Of a DNA stretch of 64,000 bases, positions 32,814-42,163 are shown piece by piece (positions within the stretch are counted from its first letter, which is position 1; every line of letters starts with the position of its first letter). Origin of the DNA: JAWHTC01 sp032586155 (GTDB taxonomy: Bacteria; Pseudomonadota; Alphaproteobacteria; Rhodobacterales; Rhodobacteraceae); the NCBI RefSeq assembly GCF_032586155.1, contig NZ_JAWHTC010000001.1:186001-250000 (forward strand), in the 5' to 3' direction. Below the pieces are notes generated by a model. It made no database searches and was not told the DNA's origin. It saw nothing but the letters and a program-made list of their open reading frames with translations. Both the position numbers and the translations under genes were made by a program.

Positions 32814-33288
32814 TTCTTCCTCCTTGTTTGCTGTGGGCGTCTTGTCAGATGAGACGTCGCGCCCTTGCTGCGACCATACAACACACACAGAACCCGTAAA
32901 GAGTGCAGTCACGTCAATTGAGGTGCAGGTCAATCAGTTCCGTTCAGTCCTTTTTGAACGGATCGGTGGTGCGCATCGAAAAAACAAGAACAAGCCGGTG
33001 ATCCGAAACTGCATGATCGGGTTTCGGTTCAGACCGGTAGCGGTTCGAACACTATCGCAGGCCGCGATTGGTTTTTCCTGGGCCGGTGCGGTTCACGTCT
33101 TGTTTGGTGCATTTGCAAAACCCGCCGCTTGTTTTCGGAGGCAGGTGCCGTCTGCAAGCGGTGTTTTTTTAACGATCAATGCTGTTGTTGCGGTATATCA
33201 ACGACATCCACGCCGTTCTTTGGGTAATTGGGATAGGTTAATTTTTGTTGTTACATGTTATGTTTTCATACGCAATTGGAGTCGCAAA
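32814..33288. promoter_or_regulatory. Divergent promoter region between peptide ABC operon and exopolysaccharide locus
   Basis: These 475 bases carry no supported gene although frames run through them. An inverted repeat TCCGTTCA-N8-TGAACGGA lies at 32939-32962, nearer the ABC operon. The 60 bases before the Sel1 gene (33235-33290) are AT-rich, as expected for its promoter, with GGAG at 33278 as the ribosome-binding site. Confidence 0.45.
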
Positions 33289-34734
33289 ATGGCAATGTCA
33301 CTCGATCTGCACACTTTCATGCGCCTAGCTGAACAGCCTTCGGCGACACGGATATGGTTGTTGGCGGCGGCCTTTGCTCTGAGCTTGGCCGCCTCCCCCG
33401 GGCTGGCGCAATCGGCGTCAACCGACGCGTCGGGAATTGCGGAAGCCAGCAATGTTCTGTGGGCCGATGTCGACGCGGATGCAAAGGCCAGGGCGCGTCA
33501 GGAGCTGGAAAATGCAGCGGTTGCAGGGGATGCGCAGGCGCAGTTGGTGCTGGGCCAACACCTGCTGAATGGCTGGGTTTTGGAGCGCGACGCAAAACAG
33601 GGACTTGCCTTGCTCGAGAAGTCCGCTGCTGCCGGAACCGCGGCTGCACAGGCCGAGTTGGGCCAGGCTTATCTGTTTGGTACGCATGTTGCGGCGGACC
33701 ATGGCCGCGCTTTGCAACTGTTGGACGCGGCGGCAGGCCAGGGTGATCTGGGGGCGCTGCGCTTGTTGGGAGAGCAATTGGTCGGGGGATGGACGTTGCC
33801 GCGGGATACCAAGCGCGGCACCGCATTCCTGGAACAGGCGGTTGGGAAGGGAGATGCCAAGGCACAAGTGACTCTGGGCAAACTTCTTTTGCACGGGGTC
33901 GGGATCGAGGAAGACCGCGCCCGGGCGCTGACGTTGTTCGAGGCAGCGGCAGAGGCCGGAAATGCCAAAGGGCTGGTGGTTTTTGGCGAAGACATCATGT
34001 GGAAGATGAGAGACCCGGCCAGGGCCGAAGCGATGCTCGTGCGGGCCGGTGAAATGGGCGCCGATGAGGCCTGGAGCATTCTCGCCAATGGGGCGATGTA
34101 CGGCTATCTGGGCGGTGGCCGGGTATCGCGCGCCAAATTCGACGGGTATGCCGAAAAGGCCCGTGCCGCCGGTCAGGACGAAATTGCCGTATTGGATGCC
34201 ACCCGCAACATGTGGGGCATCAACATGCGCGCCAGCGGACCCGAAACCATAGCCCGGCTGCGGTCCGAGGCCGACAAGGGCAACGCTGCAGCGGCGCGGT
34301 TCCTGATCGAGCTTTTGAGGAACGGCAACCGGATGAACCTGTGGCCCGATCCGAAGGGTGCCCGAGATGCGCTGGAAACCTATGGTGGTCTGCTGAGTGA
34401 CACCGCCCGGGCGCAATACGCGATGACGCTGGATGCCGAGCGGGCCCGTACGCCAGAGGCCTATGCAACGGTGGCGGCCGCGTTCGAAGCGCAACCCGAA
34501 CTCTGGTCGGGCTGGTTCAGCCGCGAGATGGTCAAGGCAAACCCAAATGTTGCCTTCTACATTCTGCAAAAGCGGTTCAAGGACGCTGGCAGCTATGGCG
34601 GGGCGCTGAATGGATATGCCACGCGCAGCACCTTGCGGGCCGTGTTCCAGGCCTGTCTTGAGCTGGACAAGCCCGAACGTTGCGACGACAGTGTCATGCG
34701 AGCTGATGTGATTGCGGATCTGCTGACCAAATGA
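33289..34734 (+). CDS. Secreted Sel1-repeat protein of the exopolysaccharide locus
   Basis: A 481-residue protein with a hydrophobic export signal after a 20-residue tail (RIWLLAAAFALSLAASPGLA, then QSAS). The mature part is built from Sel1/TPR-like alpha-alpha repeats, clearest at residues 75-255: AAVAGDAQAQLVLGQHLLNG, AAAGTAAAQAELGQAYLFGT, AVGKGDAKAQVTLGKLLLHG and AAEAGNAKGLVVFGED. Such scaffolds (AlgK, for example) hold periplasmic polysaccharide export complexes together. It is the first gene of a locus with a GT2 synthase and a glycanase, fitting that role. ATG 33289 follows TTGGAGTCG. The C-terminal 200 residues are helical and not recognised. Confidence 0.8.
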   Translation: MAMSLDLHTFMRLAEQPSATRIWLLAAAFALSLAASPGLAQSASTDASGIAEASNVLWADVDADAKARARQELENAAVAGDAQAQLVLGQHLLNGWVLERDAKQGLALLEKSAAAGTAAAQAELGQAYLFGTHVAADHGRALQLLDAAAGQGDLGALRLLGEQLVGGWTLPRDTKRGTAFLEQAVGKGDAKAQVTLGKLLLHGVGIEEDRARALTLFEAAAEAGNAKGLVVFGEDIMWKMRDPARAEAMLVRAGEMGADEAWSILANGAMYGYLGGGRVSRAKFDGYAEKARAAGQDEIAVLDATRNMWGINMRASGPETIARLRSEADKGNAAAARFLIELLRNGNRMNLWPDPKGARDALETYGGLLSDTARAQYAMTLDAERARTPEAYATVAAAFEAQPELWSGWFSREMVKANPNVAFYILQKRFKDAGSYGGALNGYATRSTLRAVFQACLELDKPERCDDSVMRADVIADLLTK

Positions 34735-37139
34735 TGGAACCTGACGCGATGGCCCAGGACGTGGCCGGTACACTTGAGCCCGGCCACCGAGACCGGATGG
34801 TGCCTTTCGTTCTGTGGACCGGGGTGTTGTTGGGGCTGATCCTGGCGGTTGTGCGTGCCGTCGCCCTGGGCGAGGCAATGGGCGAATCCGGGCTTGGTCG
34901 TGCACTGGGCCTGATGGCGCGCGGGCTGACCCAGGACTGGTTGATCGTGCTTGCTCTGACACTGATCTTTGCGGCGCTCTTGCATGCAACGGCCATACGT
35001 CCGCTGCGCAGGCTGCTGTTGTTCGTTTTTGCGGCTCTGGCGCTTGCGGTGTTGCTCACCGGGTTGGCCAACCTCATTGCGCTCAGAATGTTGGGGGCAC
35101 CCCTGACCATGGACTGGGCGGCATATGCCGACATGACGAACACCGACGTGGTGCTGGATTACATGCGGCGCGTTGTGTCGTGGAAAGTGGTTGCAACAGG
35201 GCTGGCCGTTGCAATCGGACTTTTTGGAGGGGCTGTTGTGCTGACTCGTTGGCACGGGGCCAGCATGATCCTTGCTATTCTGGCGCTGATGGCCGGAACC
35301 GTGATTGCCGGGTCATCTCTAAACAACAGCGAAAGCGGCGTGGCGCTGGCACGGTTCCAGAACCCGATCGTGGCCTTCGTGGCCTCGCTTGGCCGTGACG
35401 GCGGGCTGAGTGGGATTACGTCACTGGGTAAACAGCCCGCGGATGCGACGCCGCCTTTTAACTTGGCCGAACCGATCAAGCGCCCGGAAAGACCGGCCAA
35501 ACCGCTTCGCAACGTGATAATTTTCGCCTATGAATCAACACCGGCAAACCAGGTGTCATCCTGGGGCGGCGACCAACCTGTGACACCGTTTCTTGATGCG
35601 GCGCTGAAGCATGCGTTGGCCTTTAACCGGGCCTACGCTCATGTTCCCGCTTCGAACTATTTCCTGGTGTCGATCTTTGCCGCGCTGGTCCCCGAGCTGT
35701 CGTCGATTTCGATGCTGGCCAGCCGCCCTGACCTGGACACGGTCTATCTGCCCGAGGTGATGCGTGCCAACGGGTTCCGCACGGCGTTCTTCAACTCGTC
35801 CGACAACCGGTTTCAGAATACTGAGGGGCTTGTCCGCACCGCCGGGTTCGAACAGATCGGGGACTATCGCGATTGGGAATGCGAAACAGGTGTCTATGAA
35901 TATTCCAGCGTGACGGACAAGTATCTGAATACGTCGAGCGACCTGTGCACCGTCAAGCAGATCATCGGTTGGATCGAGAAGCGCCCGAAAGCACCATTCT
36001 TCGTGTCCTTCCGCACCGGCATGACCCATTATCCCTATTTTCCCGGCGAAGACCCGCAACAATTTGTCGAGGACGAGACCTACAACGATTACCTCAATGC
36101 GCTGCGCGTTGGCGATCAATCCTTTGGCAAGCTGATGGCTTATCTCGACGAGAAAGGACTGGCGGAAGAAACCCTGGTCGTGGTGGTGGGCGATCACGGC
36201 GAGGCCTTTGGCCAGCACGGCACTTACGTACATGCCGCCGGGATTCACGAGGAAAACGTGCATATCCCGTTTGCCCTGATCAATCCGCAACTCTTTTCTG
36301 GTGAACGCACCGACCTGATCGTCGGGATTGCCGATGTCGGCCCGACGATCACAGACCTGATGGGCATCGCGACCCCGTCGTTGTGGGAAGGACGCTCGGT
36401 CTTTGCCCGCAAACGCCCGGATGGGGTGATGTTCTTTTCGCCTTGGAACGGGTTTCTGGTGGGGTATCGGGAAGCGGATGAGAAGTTCATCTACAACGGC
36501 AACACCAAGGAGATTCAGCTCTACGACCTGGCGGTGGATCCCGGTGAAAAAAACAATCTTGCTGAAACTGATCCGGAGGCGACCTCCGCTGCGCGGATCA
36601 AGCTGGGCAAGGTGATTGCGGCGCATAATCGATACATCGATTGGCTGCTGACCCAAAGTGGCGCGGCCTCGTTGGAACAGGCAGACAGGTCGGTGATCGA
36701 GATCGTGGCCTCGGGGACAAGTTACAAATCGCCACCCGAGGGCTGGGTAATGATGGATGGCGAACATGTTGGCGGCTTCAAGGTCACAACGGCGCCGTCA
36801 AACGCCGAGCGTGCAGTGTCGCAAGAAGAAATCGACGCCGGCTACGCCACCTTCAACCTGCCGGTCCAGGCCGGAGAATGCCCGCGCCGGATCGAGCTGT
36901 ACTTTCTCAACGATGAATGGGCTGGTGAGGGCAAGACAGGGGATACCGATCTTTACATCCGGTCGGTGAGTTTTGCCGGGACGACCTATTATTTCAACCG
37001 TTTCGAGCCGATCGAAAAGAAGGCGGGCGGCCATGCGGGCGGTAGCTACCGCTTCTGGCGCAAGGGCGGTGCGAGTATTGACCTGGATTTGGATCAATCC
37101 TGTCTAGGCGCTGATTTCGCTGCAGAATCGACCGAATAG
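34731..37139 (+). CDS. Membrane-anchored alkaline-phosphatase-superfamily (sulfatase/phosphotransferase) protein with C-terminal carbohydrate-binding-like domain
   Basis: An 802-residue protein. Residues 20-195 hold five hydrophobic helices, as in LtaS/OpgB/EptA-type enzymes. Residues 260-600 form a periplasmic sulfatase-fold domain: NVIIFAYESTPANQ (metal-binding Glu), YAHVPASNYFLVSIF around the nucleophile region, and VVGDHGEAFGQHGTYVHAAG with the Asp-His and His ligands. Residues 655-795 resemble Ca-dependent xylan-binding modules: MMDGEHVGGFKV, RRIELYFLNDEW and GDTDLYIRSVSFAGTTYYF. It may transfer phosphoglycerol, phosphoethanolamine or sulfate groups on the exopolysaccharide, or remove them. 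ATG 34731 overlaps the Sel1 gene as ATGA. Its exact reaction cannot be assigned. Confidence 0.8.
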   Translation: MMEPDAMAQDVAGTLEPGHRDRMVPFVLWTGVLLGLILAVVRAVALGEAMGESGLGRALGLMARGLTQDWLIVLALTLIFAALLHATAIRPLRRLLLFVFAALALAVLLTGLANLIALRMLGAPLTMDWAAYADMTNTDVVLDYMRRVVSWKVVATGLAVAIGLFGGAVVLTRWHGASMILAILALMAGTVIAGSSLNNSESGVALARFQNPIVAFVASLGRDGGLSGITSLGKQPADATPPFNLAEPIKRPERPAKPLRNVIIFAYESTPANQVSSWGGDQPVTPFLDAALKHALAFNRAYAHVPASNYFLVSIFAALVPELSSISMLASRPDLDTVYLPEVMRANGFRTAFFNSSDNRFQNTEGLVRTAGFEQIGDYRDWECETGVYEYSSVTDKYLNTSSDLCTVKQIIGWIEKRPKAPFFVSFRTGMTHYPYFPGEDPQQFVEDETYNDYLNALRVGDQSFGKLMAYLDEKGLAEETLVVVVGDHGEAFGQHGTYVHAAGIHEENVHIPFALINPQLFSGERTDLIVGIADVGPTITDLMGIATPSLWEGRSVFARKRPDGVMFFSPWNGFLVGYREADEKFIYNGNTKEIQLYDLAVDPGEKNNLAETDPEATSAARIKLGKVIAAHNRYIDWLLTQSGAASLEQADRSVIEIVASGTSYKSPPEGWVMMDGEHVGGFKVTTAPSNAERAVSQEEIDAGYATFNLPVQAGECPRRIELYFLNDEWAGEGKTGDTDLYIRSVSFAGTTYYFNRFEPIEKKAGGHAGGSYRFWRKGGASIDLDLDQSCLGADFAAESTE

Positions 37140-37258
37140 AACGACAACCATCGGGCGAACCGAATCGGGCAATAATCCACGCCGGTGGAAATCTTGCGTG
37201 TTTGTTGGAAAAATTTTCTCGCTGTGCCTATATGGGCGGAGAGTAATTGTTGCATATC

Positions 37259-37275
37259 AAAGTTAGAATAACTTT
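37259..37275. promoter_or_regulatory. Inverted repeat upstream of the UDP-glucuronate decarboxylase gene
   Basis: AAAGTTA-GAA-TAACTTT is a perfect 7-3-7 repeat in the 201-bp gap after the sulfatase-like gene, 65 bp before the next start. The gap is AT-rich compared with its surroundings and may hold a second promoter for the sugar-nucleotide and synthase genes. No other feature was seen in this gap. Confidence 0.4.
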
Positions 37276-37340
37276 TCGGCGTCAAAATACATTTATTGGG
37301 GGTACCGGGAATGAAGGCCCGGACGTAGGGTTGGGTAAGG

Positions 37341-38390
37341 ATGGTGCAAAAAATGTGTGGTACGAAGATTTTCCGACCGGCGTTTGCCGAGAGGCTGGCT
37401 GGCGACGCCGGTCATACGATTCTGGTCACGGGTGGTGCCGGGTTTATCGGGTCGCATCTATGTCACCGACTGATTGCGCAGGGCGATCGGGTGATCTGTG
37501 TCGACAACTTGGAAACCGGGCGGGAAGACAATATCGCTGATCTGTTGACCAACCCGAATTTTGCCTTTTTCCTGTACGACATCGTCGACCCCTTCACCAT
37601 CACCGGGCCGATTGACCGAATCTACAACATGGCCTGTCCCGGTTCGCCATCGAAATACCAGCGCGACCCGGTACACACGTTCAAGACCTCGATCATAGGC
37701 GGCATCAACCTTCTGGAACTGGCCAAGAAGAAATCGGCACGCATCCTGCAAAGTTCGACCTCCGAGGTTTATGGCGATCCCGACGTGTCGCCGCAATCCG
37801 AGGACTATCGCGGGTCGGTCAACACGACCGGGCCGCGGGCCTGTTACGACGAGGGTAAGCGCGGGGCAGAAACCCTGTTCTACAACCTGCATGAAAGCGA
37901 AGGTGTCGACACGCGCATTGCCCGGATTTTCAACACATACGGGCCAAAGATGGATCCCGAGGATGGGCGCGTGGTGTCGAACTTCATTGTCCAAGCCTAT
38001 TCTGGCGACGATCTGACTGTGTATGGTAATGGCACACAAACACGATCATTCTGCTATATCGACGACATGTTGGACGGGCTGATGACTCTGATGGAGACCG
38101 AGAGCGAGTGCGGAACCATCGATGATCCGGTGAACCTGGGCAATCCCGATGAGTTCTCGGTTCTGGAACTGGCCGAGATCGTACTGGACATGATCGAAAG
38201 CGACTCGAAACTGGTCTACAAGGACTTGCCGGTTGATGACCCGCATCAACGCTGTCCGGATATCAGCCGGGCCAAGGCGTTGCTTGGCTGGGAGCCAAAA
38301 GTGTCGCTGAAGGAAGGGCTTGTTCCGACCGTCGCATGTTTCGGCGAAGAAATGTACCGTCAGCAGCGTGATCAGAGGGGAGTCGTTTGA
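37341..38390 (+). CDS. UDP-glucuronate decarboxylase (UDP-xylose synthase)
   Basis: A 349-residue extended short-chain dehydrogenase that converts UDP-glucuronate to UDP-xylose with bound NAD. The Rossmann motif is LVTGGAGFIGSHLCHRL near residue 29, SSTSEVYGDPDVSPQ near 137, and the catalytic Tyr-Lys pair is in RACYDEGKRGAETL, the YDEGKR form that distinguishes UXS from other epimerases. RIFNTYGPKMDPEDGRVVSN follows. ATG 37341 is preceded closely by AAGG; a start at 37353 is an alternative. It supplies a pentose donor for the GT2 synthase encoded downstream, or a side-chain enzyme elsewhere. Confidence 0.92.
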   Translation: MVQKMCGTKIFRPAFAERLAGDAGHTILVTGGAGFIGSHLCHRLIAQGDRVICVDNLETGREDNIADLLTNPNFAFFLYDIVDPFTITGPIDRIYNMACPGSPSKYQRDPVHTFKTSIIGGINLLELAKKKSARILQSSTSEVYGDPDVSPQSEDYRGSVNTTGPRACYDEGKRGAETLFYNLHESEGVDTRIARIFNTYGPKMDPEDGRVVSNFIVQAYSGDDLTVYGNGTQTRSFCYIDDMLDGLMTLMETESECGTIDDPVNLGNPDEFSVLELAEIVLDMIESDSKLVYKDLPVDDPHQRCPDISRAKALLGWEPKVSLKEGLVPTVACFGEEMYRQQRDQRGVV

Positions 38391-39379
38391 AGGGCGCAAA
38401 ATTGCAGAATGTTCTTGTAACGGGCGGAGCTGGATATATCGGCAGCCATGCCTGCAAGGCGCTGGCGAGGGCAGGATACAATCCGGTGGTTTTTGATAAC
38501 CTTTCGCGTGGCCATGCCGATGCTGTGAAATGGGGCCCGCTGGTGCAGGGCGATCTGCGCGACAACGGGTTGCTGAGGCAAACTTTGGATGAGCATCATA
38601 TCGATGCCGTGATGCATTTTGCAGCCTTTGCCTATGTTGGCGAAAGTACCGGGCAGCCGGAGATGTATTACGACAACAATGTGGGCGGTATGATTTCGCT
38701 GCTTCAAGCGATGCGTGATGCGGAAGTGGGGCGGATCGTGTTTTCGTCAAGCTGCGCCACTTACGGCACGCCCGAGACCCTGCCGATCACTGAGGACGCG
38801 CCACAAGACCCGATCAACCCCTATGGCCGGACCAAGCTGATCTGTGAATGGATATTGCGCGATGCGGCGACGGCCCATGGGTTGCGGTTTGCCGCGCTGC
38901 GCTATTTCAATGCCGCCGGGGCCGATCCCGATGGCGAGATCGGCGAACGGCACGATCCAGAAACCCACCTTCTGCCGCTGGCTCTCATGGCGGCGGCCGG
39001 GCAGAGCGAGTTGCAGGTCTTCGGCACCGATTATCCGACTCCTGATGGCACCTGCATCCGTGACTACATTCACGTGGATGACCTTGCCCGAGCGCATGTC
39101 CTGGCGATTGAGTACCTGGGTGGCAGCGGCGACAACCTTGCGCTCAATCTGGGCACCGGGCGAGGCCAGTCGGTGCAGGAGGTGATCGCCTCGGTCGAAC
39201 GTGTAACCGGCAAGGTCGTGGCCCGGTGCCTGACGCCACGCCGCGACGGGGACCCGGCCGAACTGACCGCTGATCCGGGCCGTGCCGCCAAAGTGTTGGG
39301 GTTCCGGGCGCACTATACCGATCTGGACGAAATCGTGGCCCATGCCGCCCCGTGGTTTGGACATGCGGAGACCAAATGA
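38387..39379 (+). CDS. galE: UDP-glucose 4-epimerase
   Basis: A 330-residue GalE. NAD-binding VLVTGGAGYIGSHACKALA is near residue 9, AFAYVGESTGQPEMYYDNNV near residue 83, the Ser-Ser-Cys-Ala-Thr-Tyr region SSSCATYGTPETLPITE near 124, and the catalytic Tyr-x3-Lys in NPYGRTKLICEW. IRDYIHVDDLARAHVLA follows. The start is a TTG at 38387 that overlaps the previous stop (TTGA) behind AGGGGAG. It interconverts UDP-glucose and UDP-galactose, so galactose is a likely second sugar in the product of this locus. Confidence 0.92.
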   Translation: MKGAKLQNVLVTGGAGYIGSHACKALARAGYNPVVFDNLSRGHADAVKWGPLVQGDLRDNGLLRQTLDEHHIDAVMHFAAFAYVGESTGQPEMYYDNNVGGMISLLQAMRDAEVGRIVFSSSCATYGTPETLPITEDAPQDPINPYGRTKLICEWILRDAATAHGLRFAALRYFNAAGADPDGEIGERHDPETHLLPLALMAAAGQSELQVFGTDYPTPDGTCIRDYIHVDDLARAHVLAIEYLGGSGDNLALNLGTGRGQSVQEVIASVERVTGKVVARCLTPRRDGDPAELTADPGRAAKVLGFRAHYTDLDEIVAHAAPWFGHAETK

Positions 39380-41193
39380 AAAAGGGGCGCCACCCCGCGC
39401 TTGAACCGCGCCCTTACCTGACACCACTTTATGGTGGTGGGCGGGCGTTGAAGTATTTCATTATCATTGGGTTGTGGTTTTTCGCGGCCGGTTGGTTCTG
39501 GGCCTGGTGGCTGCAACCCCATCACGTGATCGCGCCGGTGCGCTATTGGGTCGTCACGGCGGCTATGGCGTGGATCTGGGGGATGCAGCTTTACTTTGTG
39601 CTGGTTTTCCTGCGCGCGCGCCGGTCCTCGGCGCCGGACCCGGAGCCGGGGAAATGGCGGGTGGCGATGATCACCACCAAGACCCCGTCCGAGCCCTTCG
39701 AGCTTGTCCAGAAGACACTCGAAGCGATGCTGGCGCAAGATTATCCGCATGACACCTGGTTGGCCGACGAGGACCCCAGTGATGAGACCAAGAACTGGTG
39801 TATCGCCCACGGGGTCAAACTATCGACTCGCAAGGGGATCGAGGCGTATCACCGCGCCGAATGGCCCCGCCGGACCCGGTGCAAGGAAGGCAACCTTGCC
39901 TATTTCTATGATCACTGGGGATACCGTGACTACGACATCGTTAGCCAACTCGACTCCGACCACGTGCCCGAACCGGGCTATCTGCGCGAAATGCTGCGCC
40001 CCTTTGCCGATGAGGCGGTGGGCTATGTCTCGGCCCCGTCGATCTGTGGGGCCAATGCCAAGGACAGTTGGGCCGCGCGCACACGGCTGTTTTCAGAGGC
40101 TGCCTTCCATGGGGTGTTCCAGGCGGGCTATTCAGCAGCGCTGACCCCAATGTGCATCGGTTCGCACTACACGGTGCGCACCAGCGCCTTGAAGGAGGCA
40201 GGTGGATTGGGGCCGGAACTGGCCGAGGACCACTCCACCACGATGCTGATATCGGCTGCTGGATGGCGCGGCGTGCATGCGATCGACGCCATGGCGCTGG
40301 GGCAGGGGCCGGAAACGTTGGCCGACCTGGTGACGCAGGAATTCCAGTGGTCACGCTCGCTGTTTTCGCTGCTATTGCGCTATACGCCCGGCTACTTGGG
40401 CCGTCTGCCGATGCGGCTGAAACTGCTCTTTCTGCTGTGCCAGACCTGGTATGTGTTCTTCGCCGTCTCGATGTCGATGATGTACCTGGTGCCGATCATC
40501 GCTGTGACCTTCGATATCCGCATTGCGGATGTCACCTATCCGTCCTTCCTGGGCCATTCGCTGCCTGCAGTCGGGGTGATGATCCTGTTTGCTTATGCGA
40601 TGAAACATGACGGGTTCTTCCGTCCGCGCTGGGCAAAGGTTTTGGCCTGGGAAAAGGCGCTGTTCGCCGCGCTGCAATGGCCCTGGGTGTTCTGGGGTTG
40701 CACCATGGCGTTACGCGACCGGATTACCGGCAAGTTCATCGATTTTCGCATCACCCCCAAGGGCGGCGAGATGAGCCAGCCCTTGCCGGGGCGGATTATC
40801 GCGGTCTATGCTCTTTTAGCGGCGGGCGCGGCATTTCCAGTGCTAACCGTATCGAGCGTGACCGAGGCGCGCGGGTTCTACCTGTTGTCGCTGGTGAACA
40901 CGTTTCTCTATACGCTGCTCCTGGTCGTGTCGTTGGTGGCCCAGCTGCGCCGGGCGCGAGGGCGCAAGGACTACACCCGGTATATCCTGCTGCGCGACCT
41001 GACGATATTGAGTTCGATCATGGTCCTGTTCAGCGCAGCGATTATAATTCGGGCTGAAGAGAGCCTTTATGCCTTGGCAATTGGCCTTGAGCCTGTCGGC
41101 ATCACGACCGAGATTCAATTTGTCGTGTCAGGTGCGGGTATGGGCACAGAAGGTGATGTTCGGTTCCGGGTGGTACCGTTTTGGGCCAAGTGA
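39376..41193 (+). CDS. Cellulose-synthase-like family 2 glycosyltransferase (exopolysaccharide synthase)
   Basis: A 605-residue processive GT2 membrane protein. Two N-terminal helices (KYFIIIGLWFFAAGWFWAWW and VTAAMAWIWGMQLYFVLVFL) precede the catalytic domain at about residues 90-335. Catalytic acidic groups are WLADEDPSDET, the D-x-D of SQLDSDHVPEPGYL, ELAEDHSTTML (general base) and the acceptor-site motif QEFQWSRSLF, a variant of QxxRW with Gln in place of Arg. At least five helices follow. It would polymerise a nucleotide-sugar donor and extrude the chain across the inner membrane. It starts on an ATGA overlap with galE. No PilZ domain is seen. Confidence 0.88.
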   Translation: MKKGRHPALEPRPYLTPLYGGGRALKYFIIIGLWFFAAGWFWAWWLQPHHVIAPVRYWVVTAAMAWIWGMQLYFVLVFLRARRSSAPDPEPGKWRVAMITTKTPSEPFELVQKTLEAMLAQDYPHDTWLADEDPSDETKNWCIAHGVKLSTRKGIEAYHRAEWPRRTRCKEGNLAYFYDHWGYRDYDIVSQLDSDHVPEPGYLREMLRPFADEAVGYVSAPSICGANAKDSWAARTRLFSEAAFHGVFQAGYSAALTPMCIGSHYTVRTSALKEAGGLGPELAEDHSTTMLISAAGWRGVHAIDAMALGQGPETLADLVTQEFQWSRSLFSLLLRYTPGYLGRLPMRLKLLFLLCQTWYVFFAVSMSMMYLVPIIAVTFDIRIADVTYPSFLGHSLPAVGVMILFAYAMKHDGFFRPRWAKVLAWEKALFAALQWPWVFWGCTMALRDRITGKFIDFRITPKGGEMSQPLPGRIIAVYALLAAGAAFPVLTVSSVTEARGFYLLSLVNTFLYTLLLVVSLVAQLRRARGRKDYTRYILLRDLTILSSIMVLFSAAIIIRAEESLYALAIGLEPVGITTEIQFVVSGAGMGTEGDVRFRVVPFWAK

Positions 41194-41218
41194 CCGACAC
41201 TATAAAGGAAGGTGAAAC

Positions 41219-42109
41219 ATGAACCTGATAAAAGCTGCAAAACAACTGATTACGGCGACGGCGGCATCGACCCTGTTGTCGACCATGGCGTTTGCCGCCC
41301 CTCCCGGTGAGTTGCCTTTCGGCGTGTATGACCCGGACGGTGACTTCGCCTCTGATGGAGAGGTGGTGATCGAACACCTGTTCCTGCCGTGGGAAGACGT
41401 TTTCCTGGAAAGCCTCTATGACGCCGACGGCTACGCTCAGGAACGCAATCGCGCACTTCTGGTGACGGTTGAGCCATGGACATGGTCGCGGAGCGAACGC
41501 AACACCGCACAATACCTGCGGCGCGGGATCGAACGCGGCGAATACGATGGCAACATGACGGCGATCTGTGATGTGCTCGGGACGCTGAAGAGCCCGGTCA
41601 CGCTGCGCTTTGCCCATGAAATGGACGACCACAGCGGTCAGTTCATCTGGGCGGGTTGGGACCCGGATATCTATATCACCGCCTACAAGCACATGGTGGA
41701 CCTGTGCAAAGTGTCGGCCCCGAAAATCACCGTGATGTGGTCGCCGCTGGGTGACGAGGACATGGCCAAGTATTACCCGGGTGACGACTATGCCGACCTG
41801 ATCGGCCTGACGGTGTTCGGGCTGCAGGCCTGGGATCAGGCCAAGCATGGTGGCGACCGCAGCTTCGACGACGTCTTCGCCCCGCGTTACGAACGTGCCG
41901 CGGCCTTTGGCAAACCGGTCGTCGTGGCCGAGCTGGGCTATGTCGGCCAGGTCGACTACGTCAAGCTTTGGGAGAACTCGGTACGTCAGGTCAAAGAGGC
42001 CTATCCGCAGCTGGTTGGCGTGATCTATTTCAACCAGCACGAGGTCTACCCTTGGCCAGAAGGGTTCGGAGCACCGGATTGGCGCGTCAAGAACCAGATC
42101 CTCGACTAG
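41219..42109 (+). CDS. Secreted GH26-like glycoside hydrolase
   Basis: A 296-residue protein with a signal peptide (KQLITATAASTLLSTMAFA, then APPG). The fold resembles GH26 endo-glycanases: the acid/base Glu is in VTLRFAHEMDDHSGQFIWAG near residue 138 and the nucleophile Glu in PVVVAELGYVGQVDY near residue 238. Enzymes of this kind cut beta-mannan or mixed-linkage beta-glucan. It is last in the synthase operon, 25 nt after the GT2 stop, with AAAGGAAGG as ribosome-binding site. Periplasmic glycanases next to synthases trim or release the polymer, so its specificity should hint at the backbone. Confidence 0.82.
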   Translation: MNLIKAAKQLITATAASTLLSTMAFAAPPGELPFGVYDPDGDFASDGEVVIEHLFLPWEDVFLESLYDADGYAQERNRALLVTVEPWTWSRSERNTAQYLRRGIERGEYDGNMTAICDVLGTLKSPVTLRFAHEMDDHSGQFIWAGWDPDIYITAYKHMVDLCKVSAPKITVMWSPLGDEDMAKYYPGDDYADLIGLTVFGLQAWDQAKHGGDRSFDDVFAPRYERAAAFGKPVVVAELGYVGQVDYVKLWENSVRQVKEAYPQLVGVIYFNQHEVYPWPEGFGAPDWRVKNQILD

Positions 42110-42163
42110 AGGGCAAAGTATCGGCGGTTTTTCGCCCCGAAGCTGAAAACGCTGCAACACGTT

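Noticed and set aside
32671..33288. 206-codon N-terminal extension of the Sel1 protein
   Set aside because: It crosses the divergent promoter and the start of the binding-protein gene; signal peptide and ribosome-binding site both place the start at 33289.
33418..34989. 523-aa minus-strand frame over the Sel1 gene
   Set aside because: Antisense to a gene with signal peptide, repeats and an ATGA-coupled partner.
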